This document shows, one piece after another, positions 17,332 to 25,886 of a stretch of 43,464 nucleotides of DNA. Position numbers and translations under genes: made by a program. The stretch spans positions 1-43,464 of the forward strand of contig JAEZUR010000022.1 of assembly GCA_023420935.1 (NCBI GenBank). The letters run 5' to 3'. The notes under the pieces are model-generated. The model saw nothing but the letters and a program-made list of their open reading frames with translations. It did not search any database and was not told the DNA's origin. The first letter of the stretch is position 1; the number at the start of each line of letters is the position of its first letter. This DNA comes from Bacillota bacterium. GTDB taxonomy: Bacteria > Bacillota > Clostridia > Lachnospirales > Lachnospiraceae.

Positions 17332-17346
17332 TACTATTAGGTATAT
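17313..17346. promoter_or_regulatory. 34-bp perfect palindrome, probable PadR operator
   Basis: The half-site ATATACCTAATAGTAAT is followed at once by its exact reverse complement, giving an uninterrupted 34-bp palindrome across the -10 and start region. It ends 22 bp before the regulator start codon. Autorepression by that regulator is inference. Confidence 0.8.
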
Positions 17347-17368
17347 TTATTATGTAAAGGAGATATAA

Positions 17369-17995
17369 ATGGAACATATAATACTAAGTTTATTATTAAT
17401 AAAAAGTATGACGATCTACGAAATGAAAATGTTCATACAACAAAGTTTGAGTACCGTTTGCAGTGATAGTTTGGGGAGTATACAATCAGCAATTAAAAAG
17501 TTAAAGAGTAAAAACTGTGTTGTTTATAGAGAATATACGGAAAATAGTCTCATAAAAAAAGAGTACAGCATAACAGAAGCAGGATTAGAGCAATTTAGAG
17601 CATGGATTCAGATTCCAATGAATCTTCAAAAGATTAAAAATATGGAAGAGGGGAAGTTCTTTTTCTTAGGAATGGTACCGAAAGAAGTTCGTCTTCAGTC
17701 ATTGAAAGGCTACATTGACAGTCTGATGATGGAGCAAGAGAAGTTATTACAAATTCAAGAGTTTGTAGAAAACAATAAGGATACAGCGATTCAATCTAAT
17801 GTGGATCGCATTTTAGATGATGAACAATTAACGAAACACTTATTGGATGTTTCAGGTCAAACAACATTGGAGCCAGCGGTAATGAATATTTATAAATATC
17901 AAATATATAATTTAGAGTATGGTTTAAAAAGAATTCAGGATGATATCACTTTTTATAGGAATATTATAGAGCAGGAAATGAATGAGAAAGAATAG
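17369..17995 (+). CDS. PadR-like transcriptional regulator (long form)
   Basis: A 208-residue protein with an N-terminal winged helix (about residues 1-85: IILSLLLIKSMTIYEMKMFI, a LGSIQSAIKKLKSKN recognition segment and a YSITEAG wing) and a C-terminal helical, coiled-coil-prone domain of the Vir_act_alpha_C kind used for dimerisation. It is the long PadR/AphA-like type. It heads a three-gene cluster with a serine hydrolase and an acetyltransferase and has a 34-bp palindrome across its own promoter. The ligand is not known. Confidence 0.85.
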   Translation: MEHIILSLLLIKSMTIYEMKMFIQQSLSTVCSDSLGSIQSAIKKLKSKNCVVYREYTENSLIKKEYSITEAGLEQFRAWIQIPMNLQKIKNMEEGKFFFLGMVPKEVRLQSLKGYIDSLMMEQEKLLQIQEFVENNKDTAIQSNVDRILDDEQLTKHLLDVSGQTTLEPAVMNIYKYQIYNLEYGLKRIQDDITFYRNIIEQEMNEKE

Positions 17996-18060
17996 TTACT
18001 TACTCCATTGTCTTATCTAATTTGAGATGTTGTGAGTTAAGAGGGGGGATGGAAATTAAC

Positions 18061-19128
18061 ATGAAACTAGAAGAAAAAGTGTTGTTTTCGGAAAAACTAG
18101 ATGCATTATTTCAAAAATCTATTAAGTCACCTATGATACATGAATGTTCCATGCATGTAGAGGATGGAAGTGGTGATTTTATGTGGTGCAAAGGACATGG
18201 GGGTAGAACAATTGATTCTATTATGAACTTGGCTAGTGTTACAAAATTATTTACAACGACCTGTATCATCAATCTGATACAGCAGGGAAAGCTCTCGCTG
18301 GATAATAAGTTAAGCCGCTATTTTGATTCAAATATGTTAGATGGATTACATATCTATCATGGAACGGATTATTCGTATGAATTAACGGTTGGTAACTTGT
18401 TATTTCAAAATAGTGGTTTTCCTGATGTATTTGCCATGGGTAGAAATAATTTAAATAAGAGAATGATAAAAGAGGATTTGATACTTTCGTTAGATGATTA
18501 TATTACAATAGCAAAAGAGTACAAAAAGAAATTTGTACCTGGGACTCCTGGAAAAGCACATTATTCTGATTTGAATTTTGAGATGCTAGGAAAAATTATA
18601 GAGCAGTTAGAAGATACAAGCCTTCATGAAGCGTTTCGTAACTATGTATTTAAACCGCTTGATTTACAACATACTTATCTATTAGAAAAAGAAAGTGACC
18701 TTTGTGCCAACATGTACCATAAACATGAGCCGCTCTATCGTCCTAATTTATGGAGAAGTATTCCTGCTTGTGGTGGGGCTATGAGTACTTCTAGAGAAGT
18801 GATGGCTTTTTTAAAGGCATTTTTCAATGGTCAATTATTCGATAAAAGTAGTTTTGTGCAGCTGAGGAAATTTGCAATGATTCAATACTGTCCTCCACTA
18901 GGCCAATATGGAGGAGGATTTGTTAGATTGAATATATCAGGAATATCTAGCTTGTATCGATGTAAAGGAGAACTGATTGGTCATATGGGAGGAACAGGGA
19001 CATATGCTTATTATTATCCAGAGAAAGATCTTTATTTTGTTGGAGATGTCAACCAGTTTGCTAGGCAGGGCGAAATCTTTATTTTACCGTTCAAACTGGC
19101 AAAACTTGCTCATCAATGTATTGACTAA
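18061..19128 (+). CDS. Serine hydrolase of the beta-lactamase class C / esterase family
   Basis: A 355-residue protein with the SxxK motif Ser59-Val-Thr-Lys62 (NLASVTKLF), a second motif YSDLNF where class C enzymes have YxN, and a late HMGGTGT in place of KTG. There is no signal peptide or lipobox, unlike true secreted beta-lactamases or penicillin-binding proteins, so a cytoplasmic esterase or amidase (EstB-like) is more likely than drug resistance. Three in-frame starts exist: TTG 18022, ATG 18049 and ATG 18061. The GAGGGGGG at 18041-18048 abuts ATG 18049, so 18061 is preferred. Confidence 0.82.
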   Translation: MKLEEKVLFSEKLDALFQKSIKSPMIHECSMHVEDGSGDFMWCKGHGGRTIDSIMNLASVTKLFTTTCIINLIQQGKLSLDNKLSRYFDSNMLDGLHIYHGTDYSYELTVGNLLFQNSGFPDVFAMGRNNLNKRMIKEDLILSLDDYITIAKEYKKKFVPGTPGKAHYSDLNFEMLGKIIEQLEDTSLHEAFRNYVFKPLDLQHTYLLEKESDLCANMYHKHEPLYRPNLWRSIPACGGAMSTSREVMAFLKAFFNGQLFDKSSFVQLRKFAMIQYCPPLGQYGGGFVRLNISGISSLYRCKGELIGHMGGTGTYAYYYPEKDLYFVGDVNQFARQGEIFILPFKLAKLAHQCID

Positions 19129-19149
19129 TTGAGAATGGAGGATGATAAA

Positions 19150-19740
19150 ATGAATCGTTACGAAATTAAAGTCTATAATCAATTGAATAGTATACAAAAG
19201 GAAGAAACGATAGATGTTTTTCTAGAAGGATTTGGTCATATGATGAAATTTTCGAAAGATAATAACGAATTGAAAAGCTTGTTCGCTACTGCTTTTCATC
19301 CTTCTTACATTTATGCTTGTCTCGAGAATGATAAAGTCCTTGGAATACTTGGAATTGCATTAAATAATATACGACCAATAAAGTTAGATTATGGAAAATG
19401 TGTAAGTATTTATGGAAAACTCAAAGGTTCTATTATATGTAAGCAAATGAATTCCATATTTCAAAGTCAGGTAGTAAAAAAGGAAACTGATATTTATATT
19501 GATGTATTGGCTACAACGAAGAAAGCTAGAGGGAGAGGCGTTGCAACCAGACTACTTGAATATGCATTTTTTTCATTACCAAACTATAAAGAATGCTATA
19601 TAGAAGTGTTATCTAAAAATATGAATGCAAAAAGACTATACGAAAAGAGTGGATTCATTGAATGTAAGAATATGCCTTTTTCATTTACTACTTTAATGGG
19701 TCTGGGGTATCCAATCAAGTTGAAACGGGATTTAATTTAG
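19150..19740 (+). CDS. GNAT family N-acetyltransferase
   Basis: A 196-residue acetyl-CoA-dependent acetyltransferase. The acetyl-CoA loop is KARGRGVATRLLEYAF (motif A, about residue 130-145), followed by the motif B strand and NMNAKRLYEKSGF. The first 100 residues form the variable substrate part. ATG 19150 has GGAGG seven bases upstream; TTG 19129 and ATG 19135 are in frame but lie at or before that site. It follows the serine hydrolase by 21 bp and is the third gene of the PadR-led cluster. The substrate cannot be inferred. Confidence 0.88.
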   Translation: MNRYEIKVYNQLNSIQKEETIDVFLEGFGHMMKFSKDNNELKSLFATAFHPSYIYACLENDKVLGILGIALNNIRPIKLDYGKCVSIYGKLKGSIICKQMNSIFQSQVVKKETDIYIDVLATTKKARGRGVATRLLEYAFFSLPNYKECYIEVLSKNMNAKRLYEKSGFIECKNMPFSFTTLMGLGYPIKLKRDLI

Positions 19741-19775
19741 AATTTATTAAAATACAAAATAGTGTGTTTGAAATA

Positions 19776-19805
19776 TTGACCGACCACAATATGTTGTGCT
19801 ATAAT
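19776..19805 (+). promoter_or_regulatory. Promoter with internal dyad before the deoxynucleoside kinase
   Basis: TTGACC (19776-19781), an 18-bp spacer and TATAAT (19800-19805). CACAA-TATG-TTGTG at 19785-19798 forms an inverted repeat exactly between the two hexamers, a common repressor position. A second small dyad, AGGTT-GT-AACCT, lies at about 19830-19841. Confidence 0.6.
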
Positions 19806-19892
19806 ATTTTGTACTACAAGGTGAATAATAGGTTGTAACCTTTAGTATAATGATAATTGTATAATATATTTAGAATGCCAAGGAGGAAATCC

Positions 19893-20561
19893 GTGTACAA
19901 GGAGTTTTTTAATATGATAAAGAAAAATAATCCCAATGAAACAATTGTTATTGATGCTGTGGTAGGTGCTGGAAAGACAGTTTATATGGAGATGCTATCT
20001 GAGGAAATGAAGATACCTTGTTTTCAAGAACCAGTACAGGATAATCCTATACTAGATAAGTTCTATCATGACAGAAAGAGATACTCCTTTCCGCTACAAA
20101 TATTTTTCCTTAATCGCAGATTTCAGATGTTAAAGCAAGCATCTGCTTTAGGGAAACCTACATTGATGGATCGTAGTATTTATGGAGATATGATTTTTGC
20201 CAAATTACTTTATGAAGAAGGTAACATGGATAAGGATGAATATTTACTGTATAGAGATCTTCTGACTAATATGTTAGATCATGTAGACGCGCCAAAACTC
20301 ATGATTTATCTTAAAATTGATACGGATTCAGCTATTGAGCGTATTAGGAAAAGAGGACGAGACTACGAGCAAATCGTGGAAAGAGCGTACTGGGAGAATC
20401 TGAATAGAGAATATGAAAGTTACTTTCAAGAATATAACTTATCACCACTTTTAGTGATAGATGCAGCCAAGTATGATATTATGGAAAACCCTAATGATAA
20501 AAAAGAGGTAATAAAAATAATTAAGCAGAAAATTGTTGAGATCAGTAAAGGGGGCAACTAG
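19893..20561 (+). CDS. Deoxynucleoside kinase (dAK/dGK type)
   Basis: A 222-residue deoxyribonucleoside kinase, salvaging deoxynucleosides with ATP in the cytoplasm. The P-loop is VVGAGKT (about residues 22-28), the catalytic segment is DRSIYGD, and the lid region carries RIRKRGRDYEQ, all in the expected order. An in-frame TTG exists at 19857, but AGGAGG at 19881-19886 lies inside that longer frame and six bases before GTG 19893, so GTG is taken as the start. Its stop codon falls in the loop of a GC-rich terminator hairpin. Confidence 0.9.
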   Translation: MYKEFFNMIKKNNPNETIVIDAVVGAGKTVYMEMLSEEMKIPCFQEPVQDNPILDKFYHDRKRYSFPLQIFFLNRRFQMLKQASALGKPTLMDRSIYGDMIFAKLLYEEGNMDKDEYLLYRDLLTNMLDHVDAPKLMIYLKIDTDSAIERIRKRGRDYEQIVERAYWENLNREYESYFQEYNLSPLLVIDAAKYDIMENPNDKKEVIKIIKQKIVEISKGGN

Positions 20562-20580
20562 TGATGGGTTGCCCCCCTTA
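20550..20580 (+). terminator. GC-rich hairpin overlapping the kinase stop codon
   Basis: GGGGGCAAC (20550-20558) pairs with GTTGCCCCC (20568-20576); the TAG stop lies in the 9-nt loop. The following TTACTATTACTATTT is T-rich but broken, so termination may be partial. Confidence 0.7.
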
Positions 20581-20650
20581 CTATTACTATTTCATAAAAT
20601 TTTACTAATCAATTCGAAAGTTATATAATGAAAAGCAGGAGGTAAAGATT

Positions 20651-21229
20651 ATGAAAAGAGACGTGAAATTTTATTTAAAGTTATTTTCTTCCACATTTTA
20701 TCTGAGCGCATTCACATTTGGTGGAGGTTATGTAATAATCCCGCTGATGAGAAGAAAATTTGTTAATGAATATCAATGGATTGAAGAAAATGAAATGCTA
20801 GATTTAACAGCAATTGCACAATCAACACCTGGAGCTATTGCAGTGAATGCAGCAATCTTAGTAGGATATCGATTGGCTGGTTTTCTAGGGAGCTTGATTA
20901 CAATAATAGCAACTATATTACCGCCATTAATTATATTATCGTTCGTTTCCATTGCATATACAGCCTTCATTCATAATTTATTGATAAAATATATTCTTAG
21001 AGGAATGCAGGCAGGTGTTGCAGCTATCATTATTGATGTAGTAATAAACATGGTAATGGGACTGGTGAAAGAAAGAAAAATAATTCCAATTCTTATCATG
21101 ATCGGGGCATTTATTGCAGTCTCTATATTTAAAATAAACGTTATAATCATAATTCTGATTAGCGGTCTCATTGGAATTATAACTTTATGGTATTCAAACT
21201 ATGTAAAAAAGTGTGGTGAAACAAAATGA
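20651..21229 (+). CDS. CHR family transporter, half-size subunit 1
   Basis: A 192-residue membrane protein of the chromate transporter (CHR) family in its short form, one CHR domain instead of the fused pair. Signature parts are FGGGYVIIPLMRRKFV and QSTPGAIAVNAAILVGYRLAG near the N-terminus, followed by hydrophobic helices. ATG 20651 follows AGGAGG. It overlaps the second subunit gene by four bases, and the two probably form a heterodimer with opposed topology. The family exports chromate in some bacteria; the physiological ion here is unknown. Confidence 0.9.
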   Translation: MKRDVKFYLKLFSSTFYLSAFTFGGGYVIIPLMRRKFVNEYQWIEENEMLDLTAIAQSTPGAIAVNAAILVGYRLAGFLGSLITIIATILPPLIILSFVSIAYTAFIHNLLIKYILRGMQAGVAAIIIDVVINMVMGLVKERKIIPILIMIGAFIAVSIFKINVIIIILISGLIGIITLWYSNYVKKCGETK

Positions 21230-21789
21230 TATATTTAAAGCTTTTTTGGAGTTTTTTTCAAGTTGGTTTGTTTAGTTTTGGCGGAGGCTACGCGGCAATG
21301 CCTTTAATTCAACATCAAGTAGTGGAGCGGAATGATTGGTTGACTATGAGCGAGTTTGCAGATGTCATAACCATTTCTCAAATGACACCAGGTCCAATCG
21401 GTATTAATTCGGCTACCTTTATAGGAACACGTGTAGCAGGTTTAACAGGTGCGATTGTGGCAACGTTAGGATGCGTTTTTCCCTCCTGTATTATCATACT
21501 TTTTTTAGCATATTTATATTATAGATATAGGGGATTATCAGTTGTTCAGGGAATATTAAATGGGCTGAGACCAGCAGTGATAGCAATGATTGCATCAGCA
21601 GGTTTCACTTTGTTAACATTATCGTTTTGGAGCGGAAAAGGGATTTCGGGTAATATAAATAATATGGATTCTGTATCAATCTTTATATTTATACTTGCAA
21701 TTGTAGTTCTTAGAAGATGGAAAGTGAATCCAATTTTTGTAATCGCTGGATCTGGAGCATTGGGTTTATGTTTGTATTATATAGTATAA
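21226..21789 (+). CDS. CHR family transporter, half-size subunit 2
   Basis: A 187-residue partner of the preceding gene with the equivalent motifs FGGGYAAMPLIQHQVV and QMTPGPIGINSATFIGTRVAG, and several hydrophobic helices. The four-base ATGA overlap signals translational coupling. Compared with the first subunit it has a longer loop before its last helices (SGNINNMDSVSIFIFI). It appears to be the last gene of this pair. Confidence 0.9.
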   Translation: MIYLKLFWSFFQVGLFSFGGGYAAMPLIQHQVVERNDWLTMSEFADVITISQMTPGPIGINSATFIGTRVAGLTGAIVATLGCVFPSCIIILFLAYLYYRYRGLSVVQGILNGLRPAVIAMIASAGFTLLTLSFWSGKGISGNINNMDSVSIFIFILAIVVLRRWKVNPIFVIAGSGALGLCLYYIV

Positions 21790-21823
21790 GGAACGATGAT
21801 AAATAAATATCTACGTTCGGAAA

Positions 21824-21859
21824 CACAATATACTTATAAAACCTAAAGGAGATATTGTG
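21824..21859 (+). promoter_or_regulatory. Inverted repeat enclosing the ribosome site of the SDR gene
   Basis: CACAATAT (21824-21831) and ATATTGTG (21852-21859) flank a 20-nt loop containing AAAGGAG, ending two bases before ATG 21862. It could be an operator or a weak RNA hairpin affecting translation. Confidence 0.35.
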
Positions 21860-21861
21860 AT

Positions 21862-22731
21862 ATGAATGAGAAAGATATGTATACAACGGAAGAGATTCAG
21901 GGGCAGACGCAACCAATTCCAGGAAAAGAAAGCTGTATGAATCCGGAACCTATCTATGATAATCCTGATTATAAAGGAGCTGGCAGACTAAAGGGAAAAA
22001 CGGCTATCATAACAGGTGGAGATAGCGGAATTGGAAGAGCAATCTCAGTTGCTTACGCGAAAGAAGGTTGTAATGTGGTCATTGTCTATAATACGGCGGA
22101 TGATGACGCAAATACAACGAAACAAGTGGTAGAAGGTTATCAAAGCAAAGCGTTATTAATAAAAGGTGATATTGGAGATAGCAATTTTTGTAAGCAAATC
22201 GTTGAACAGACATTGCAAGAATTTAAGTCATTAGAAATTGTCGTTAATAATGCTGCGGAACAACATCAGCAAAAGAGGTTAGAAGATATTACAGATGAGC
22301 AGTTGCAAAGGACATTTCAGACCAATATCTTCGGAATGTTTTATTTAACCAGGGAATCACTTCCTCACATGAAAGAAGATAGTGTTATCATAAATACTAG
22401 TTCGATCACTGCATTTAAAGGAAATCCAGACTTAATAGACTATTCTTCCACAAAAGGAGCAATCACTGCCTTTACAAGAGCGTTATCGACCAATCTAGCA
22501 GATCGAAAGATTCGAGTGAATCAAGTAGCTCCTGGACCTATATGGACTCCTTTAATTGTTTCAACTCTAGATCAAACTACCGTAGGTACATTTGGAAAGA
22601 ATACACCACTAAAACGAGCAGGACAGCCTGTAGAAGTTGCGGAAGCCTATGTATTTCTGGCTTCAGATGCATCTACTTATATAACTGGTCAGACCATCCA
22701 TATTAATGGTGGTACGATAGTAAATGGATAA
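21862..22731 (+). CDS. SDR family oxidoreductase (glucose-1-dehydrogenase-like)
   Basis: A 289-residue short-chain dehydrogenase/reductase with an N-terminal extension of about 45 residues (rich in Gln/Pro/Asn) typical of the YhdF/YhxC stress-associated SDR group. The cofactor site is GGDSGIGRA (about residue 52-60), followed by NNAAEQH, the catalytic Ser in NTSSITAF and the YxxxK pair in YSSTKGA; the ending is TGQTIHINGG. It is cytoplasmic and NAD(P)-dependent. Relatives are often general-stress proteins; the substrate is unknown. AAAGGAG precedes ATG 21862. Confidence 0.9.
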   Translation: MNEKDMYTTEEIQGQTQPIPGKESCMNPEPIYDNPDYKGAGRLKGKTAIITGGDSGIGRAISVAYAKEGCNVVIVYNTADDDANTTKQVVEGYQSKALLIKGDIGDSNFCKQIVEQTLQEFKSLEIVVNNAAEQHQQKRLEDITDEQLQRTFQTNIFGMFYLTRESLPHMKEDSVIINTSSITAFKGNPDLIDYSSTKGAITAFTRALSTNLADRKIRVNQVAPGPIWTPLIVSTLDQTTVGTFGKNTPLKRAGQPVEVAEAYVFLASDASTYITGQTIHINGGTIVNG

Positions 22732-22873
22732 TTATCGCCTAACAAATTGTTTCTGAAAGAACTTTCTTGCTAGAGAATGTAACAAAAAACTATTAAATTT
22801 GATAAATTTGTATTATAATATCGTTATTGTACAAGTAATTAACAAGTGCAGGATTTGAATGGAGGAATACAAT

Positions 22874-23035
22874 ATGGCAATGAAAGATATGGAAAGAATG
22901 AAACAAATATTAGAGGAGAAGAAAGCAAAAGGCAGTTTTTTGCAAAATGAAAAAAAGATTGGATCCGGTAAAGTTGAAAAGAAGAATAAGAATATAGGTC
23001 TTGAATTTACAAGAACGAAAAAAATCTCACAGTAG
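22874..23035 (+). CDS. Small basic protein, 53 residues, function unknown
   Basis: ATG 22874 is preceded by GGAGG at a good distance and encodes 53 residues: MAMKDMERMKQILEEKKAKG, then FLQNEKKIGSGK and a lysine-rich tail ending in FTRTKKISQ. The first half should be an amphipathic helix and the rest is strongly basic, suggesting nucleic acid or ribosome binding; that is only inference. It sits alone between the SDR gene and two hairpins, and its stop codon lies in the loop of the first. Coding is supported by the ribosome site, the clean frame and the following terminator. Confidence 0.7.
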   Translation: MAMKDMERMKQILEEKKAKGSFLQNEKKIGSGKVEKKNKNIGLEFTRTKKISQ

Positions 23036-23044
23036 TTGTGAGAT
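23024..23044 (+). other. Stem-loop spanning the stop codon of the 53-residue gene
   Basis: ATCTCACA and TGTGAGAT form a perfect 8-bp stem with the loop GTAGT holding most of the TAG stop. No T run follows. Confidence 0.55.
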
Positions 23045-23067
23045 AGCGTATGATTATATATTTTACT

Positions 23068-23106
23068 AAAAGGACACTTAATATATTGTGTTAGGTGTCC
23101 TTTTTT
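23068..23106 (+). terminator. Intrinsic terminator after the 53-residue gene
   Basis: AAAAGGACAC (23068-23077) pairs with GTGTCCTTTT (23095-23104) and the T run continues to 23106. Confidence 0.9.
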
Positions 23107-23150
23107 GTGCAATTTGATTCTTTTCTTCCATGTTTCAATGAAAAATATGT

Positions 23151-23179
23151 TTGCAACCTTTTTATCTCCGTTATATAAT
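23151..23179 (+). promoter_or_regulatory. Promoter of the UbiD-UbiA-UbiX-ABC operon
   Basis: TTGCAA (23151-23156), a 17-bp spacer and a perfect TATAAT (23174-23179), with a second TATAAT a few bases on. The leader holds GTTAC/GTAAC arms and a CCATA-AA-TATGG dyad (about 23191-23217), a possible control site. Confidence 0.65.
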
Positions 23180-23251
23180 GGTATAATGTGTTACCATAAA
23201 TATGGAATTATAGTAACGAATAACATAGACAAACGGAGAGGAGGACACTTT

Positions 23252-24961
23252 ATGGCATATCATGATTTGCAAAGTTTCTTGAAGGAATTGGAAGCATGTA
23301 ACGAGTTGAAAAAAATAGATATACCGGTATCTACGGAACTAGAAATGACAGAGATAGCGGATCGAGTAAGCAAAGATAAAGGGCCAGCTCTTTTATTTCA
23401 GAATGCAAAAGGGTTTGATTACCCTGTGGTAATGAATGCAATGGGTAGCGAAAAGCGTATGAGTATGGCTCTTGGTGTAAACAGCTTGGATGATATTGGA
23501 TCTGAGATTGCTAATTACCTTAATTTTGAGAATTACCTTTCTATAGGTGGTTTGATTAAAAGCATACCTCGCCTACTGAGAATGATTTATGTGTTTCCTC
23601 GCCGGAGTTGGCGTAGGGGAGCCTGTCAGCAGGTGATTGAACGAGAACCAGATTTATCTTCTCTACCCGTACTGAAATGCTGGCCGCAGGATGCAGGCCG
23701 TTTTTTTACGCTTCCGCTTGTTTTTACCAAAGAGGCAAACAGTCGACGCCAGAATATTGGCATGTATCGAATGCAGATACTTGATAAGACAAGTACAGCC
23801 ATGCATTGGCATAAACATAAGGATGGTTCAGAAATATTTCAGACGTATGCTAAGTCTGGTCAAAAGATGCCAGTTGCTGTTGCTCTAGGGTGTGATCCAG
23901 CTATTACTTATGCAGCAACCAGCCCTCTACCTAAAATGTTGGACGAGATCATGTTTGCAGGCTGGCTTAGAAAAGCTCGTGTGAAAATGGTAAAGTGCAT
24001 TACAAATAATATCTATGTTCCGGCAGATGCAGAATTTGTGCTAGAGGGTTATGTTGACCCAAAGGAGGAGTTGGTCTGGGAAGGTCCCTTTGGTGACCAT
24101 ACTGGTTATTATTCCTTGGCGGATTATTATCCGCGGTTTCATGTAACATGTATTACACATAAAAAAGAACCGGTTTATCCGGCTACTGTAGTAGGGAAGC
24201 CACCTATGGAAGATTGTTATATGGCAAAAGCAACGGAACGAATCTTTCTGCCGTTTCTTCGTATGCAAATTCCTGAATTAATGGATTTGAATCTTCCTCT
24301 TGAGGGCGTGTTCCATAACTGTGCCATTGTTTCCATTCGAAATCGTTACCCTGGAGCAGCTCGTAAGGTGATGAATGCGATATGGGGTATGGGGCAGATG
24401 ATGTATACAAAAATGATTCTTGTATTAGATGAGTCATTTGATGTACAGAATCTTTCCATGGTGCGAGATATGGTTCTAAAAAATGTACGAGGAAGAGAAA
24501 GTCTTTTCCTATGCAGTGGACCATTGGATGCGCTGGATCATTCCTCAGGAGAGGCTTTATACGGCTGTCGCCTTGGCATAGATGCCACGGAAAGTGATGT
24601 ACCTGCGGAGGACGGAGTTGTAGATACATTTACCATTATTCCTATTGAAAAAGAGTATAATTTCCAAGGAAGAAAGACGCTGGAAGATTATCTACCAGCG
24701 CATCCTGAGAAATTTGTAATCTGTGTGGATAGTCATGTTGAACCAAATGATTTATCTACAGTGATGTGGAAGGTATTCAATAATATTGATGCTGCAAGAG
24801 ATCTGGTTATCATTGGGCAAAAAATAGGTATTGACGCCACGAGAAAATTTCAAGGAGAGGGACTATCTCGCGATTGGCCTGACGATATTGTTATGACAGA
24901 AGAGATAAAGCGTGCTGTCAGAGAAAGGTGGAGCGAATATGGACTGGAAGAAAATAATTAA
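23252..24961 (+). CDS. UbiD family decarboxylase (menaquinone-type, MqnL-like)
   Basis: A 569-residue UbiD-family enzyme, which removes a carboxyl group from aromatic or unsaturated acids using prenylated FMN. The prFMN-binding segment reads GMYRMQILDKTSTAMHWHKH, followed by LEGYVDPKEE and EGPFGDHTGYYS (from Glu277), both family hallmarks. The C-terminal oligomerisation part ends in WPDDIVMTEEIKRAV. GGAGAGGAGG before ATG 23252 fixes the start; an in-frame TTG at 23105 would begin inside the upstream terminator. Next to UbiA- and UbiX-like genes it most resembles the quinone-pathway decarboxylases (UbiD, MqnL) rather than phenolic-acid decarboxylases. Confidence 0.88.
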   Translation: MAYHDLQSFLKELEACNELKKIDIPVSTELEMTEIADRVSKDKGPALLFQNAKGFDYPVVMNAMGSEKRMSMALGVNSLDDIGSEIANYLNFENYLSIGGLIKSIPRLLRMIYVFPRRSWRRGACQQVIEREPDLSSLPVLKCWPQDAGRFFTLPLVFTKEANSRRQNIGMYRMQILDKTSTAMHWHKHKDGSEIFQTYAKSGQKMPVAVALGCDPAITYAATSPLPKMLDEIMFAGWLRKARVKMVKCITNNIYVPADAEFVLEGYVDPKEELVWEGPFGDHTGYYSLADYYPRFHVTCITHKKEPVYPATVVGKPPMEDCYMAKATERIFLPFLRMQIPELMDLNLPLEGVFHNCAIVSIRNRYPGAARKVMNAIWGMGQMMYTKMILVLDESFDVQNLSMVRDMVLKNVRGRESLFLCSGPLDALDHSSGEALYGCRLGIDATESDVPAEDGVVDTFTIIPIEKEYNFQGRKTLEDYLPAHPEKFVICVDSHVEPNDLSTVMWKVFNNIDAARDLVIIGQKIGIDATRKFQGEGLSRDWPDDIVMTEEIKRAVRERWSEYGLEENN

Positions 24962-25820
24962 TAAGGTCATAAATAAAATAAAAGATTATGGAAAGCTAGT
25001 AATGTTTTCTCATACTATTTTTTCACTAAGCTTTGCTCTTGTTTCCATGGTTCTTGCTGCAAGAGGGCTACCTGATATTTCTATTCTGATATGGATTATG
25101 GTTTGTTTTATGGGAGCACGTACTGGTGCGAATGCTATTAATCGTGTAATCGATGCAAAGATTGATGCCAAGAATCCACGTACTGCCAGTCGCCAGATTC
25201 CAAATGGAGAAATGAAAGAGGGAGAGGTGCTTATATTTACGGGAATATGTTTCCTGATTATGCTATTTGGCGCATATAAGCTGAATTGGATCTGTTTGGC
25301 ACTTTCGCCAGTAGCATTATTCTTGTTGATAATTTACTCCTACTGTAAGCGCTTCACCTTTTTATGCCATCTTGTATTAGGTGTTACCCGTGCTTGTGCG
25401 CCTGTTGGTGCATGGCTTGCAGTTACCGGAAGATTTGAATTTCTTCCATTGGTTATGGGAGCAGCTAATACCTTATGGGTTGCCGGGTTTGACATTATAT
25501 ATGGATGCCAGGACTACGACTTCGATAGAAAGAATGGTTTGCATTCTATTCCAGTTAAATTCGGTGTGGAAGGTGCGCTACGGATTGCGTGTCTTTTCCA
25601 TGTAGCAACCCTGTTTTGTCTCATTCTAATTGGAATTTTAGTACCACAATTTGGGGTGATTTATTATCTTGGAGTTGGTATGATTGCTGCTATGTTTGTA
25701 GCAGAATACCGCCTTGTATCACCAACAAATCTAACCAATGTTAATATAGCGTCTTATAGTGTGAACCAGCTTGTCAGTCTAACATTATTAGGGTTTGGGT
25801 TACTTGATGTTTTTATCTAA
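24939..25820 (+). CDS. UbiA family aromatic prenyltransferase (MqnP-like)
   Basis: A 293-residue integral membrane prenyltransferase that would attach a polyprenyl chain to an aromatic acid. The first Asp-rich motif is NAINRVIDAKIDAKNPRT (about residues 66-83) and the second is YGCQDYDFDRKNGLHSIP (about 188-205); both bind the Mg-diphosphate of the prenyl donor. Eight or nine hydrophobic helices are visible. It fits the UbiA-other/MqnP subgroup. ATG 24939 follows AAAGGTGGAG and overlaps the UbiD gene by 23 bp, so synthesis of the two enzymes is coupled. Confidence 0.9.
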   Translation: MDWKKIINKVINKIKDYGKLVMFSHTIFSLSFALVSMVLAARGLPDISILIWIMVCFMGARTGANAINRVIDAKIDAKNPRTASRQIPNGEMKEGEVLIFTGICFLIMLFGAYKLNWICLALSPVALFLLIIYSYCKRFTFLCHLVLGVTRACAPVGAWLAVTGRFEFLPLVMGAANTLWVAGFDIIYGCQDYDFDRKNGLHSIPVKFGVEGALRIACLFHVATLFCLILIGILVPQFGVIYYLGVGMIAAMFVAEYRLVSPTNLTNVNIASYSVNQLVSLTLLGFGLLDVFI

Positions 25821-25886
25821 AGGAATACATAGATGAATGCCAGATTCTCAAATTCCTAATTGATAGGAGAAAGGAATGATCATAAA

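Noticed and set aside
18061..19128. Beta-lactamase giving drug resistance
   Set aside because: No signal peptide, YSD instead of YxN and no KTG triad; an intracellular esterase or amidase is more likely.
20651..21789. Chromate resistance determinant
   Set aside because: The family is certain, but half-size CHR pairs occur widely in anaerobes with no chromate link, and nothing nearby supports that role.
23105..23251. In-frame N-terminal extension of the UbiD gene from TTG 23105
   Set aside because: It begins inside the preceding terminator, spans the promoter, has no ribosome site and encodes residues unlike the family; ATG 23252 has GGAGAGGAGG.
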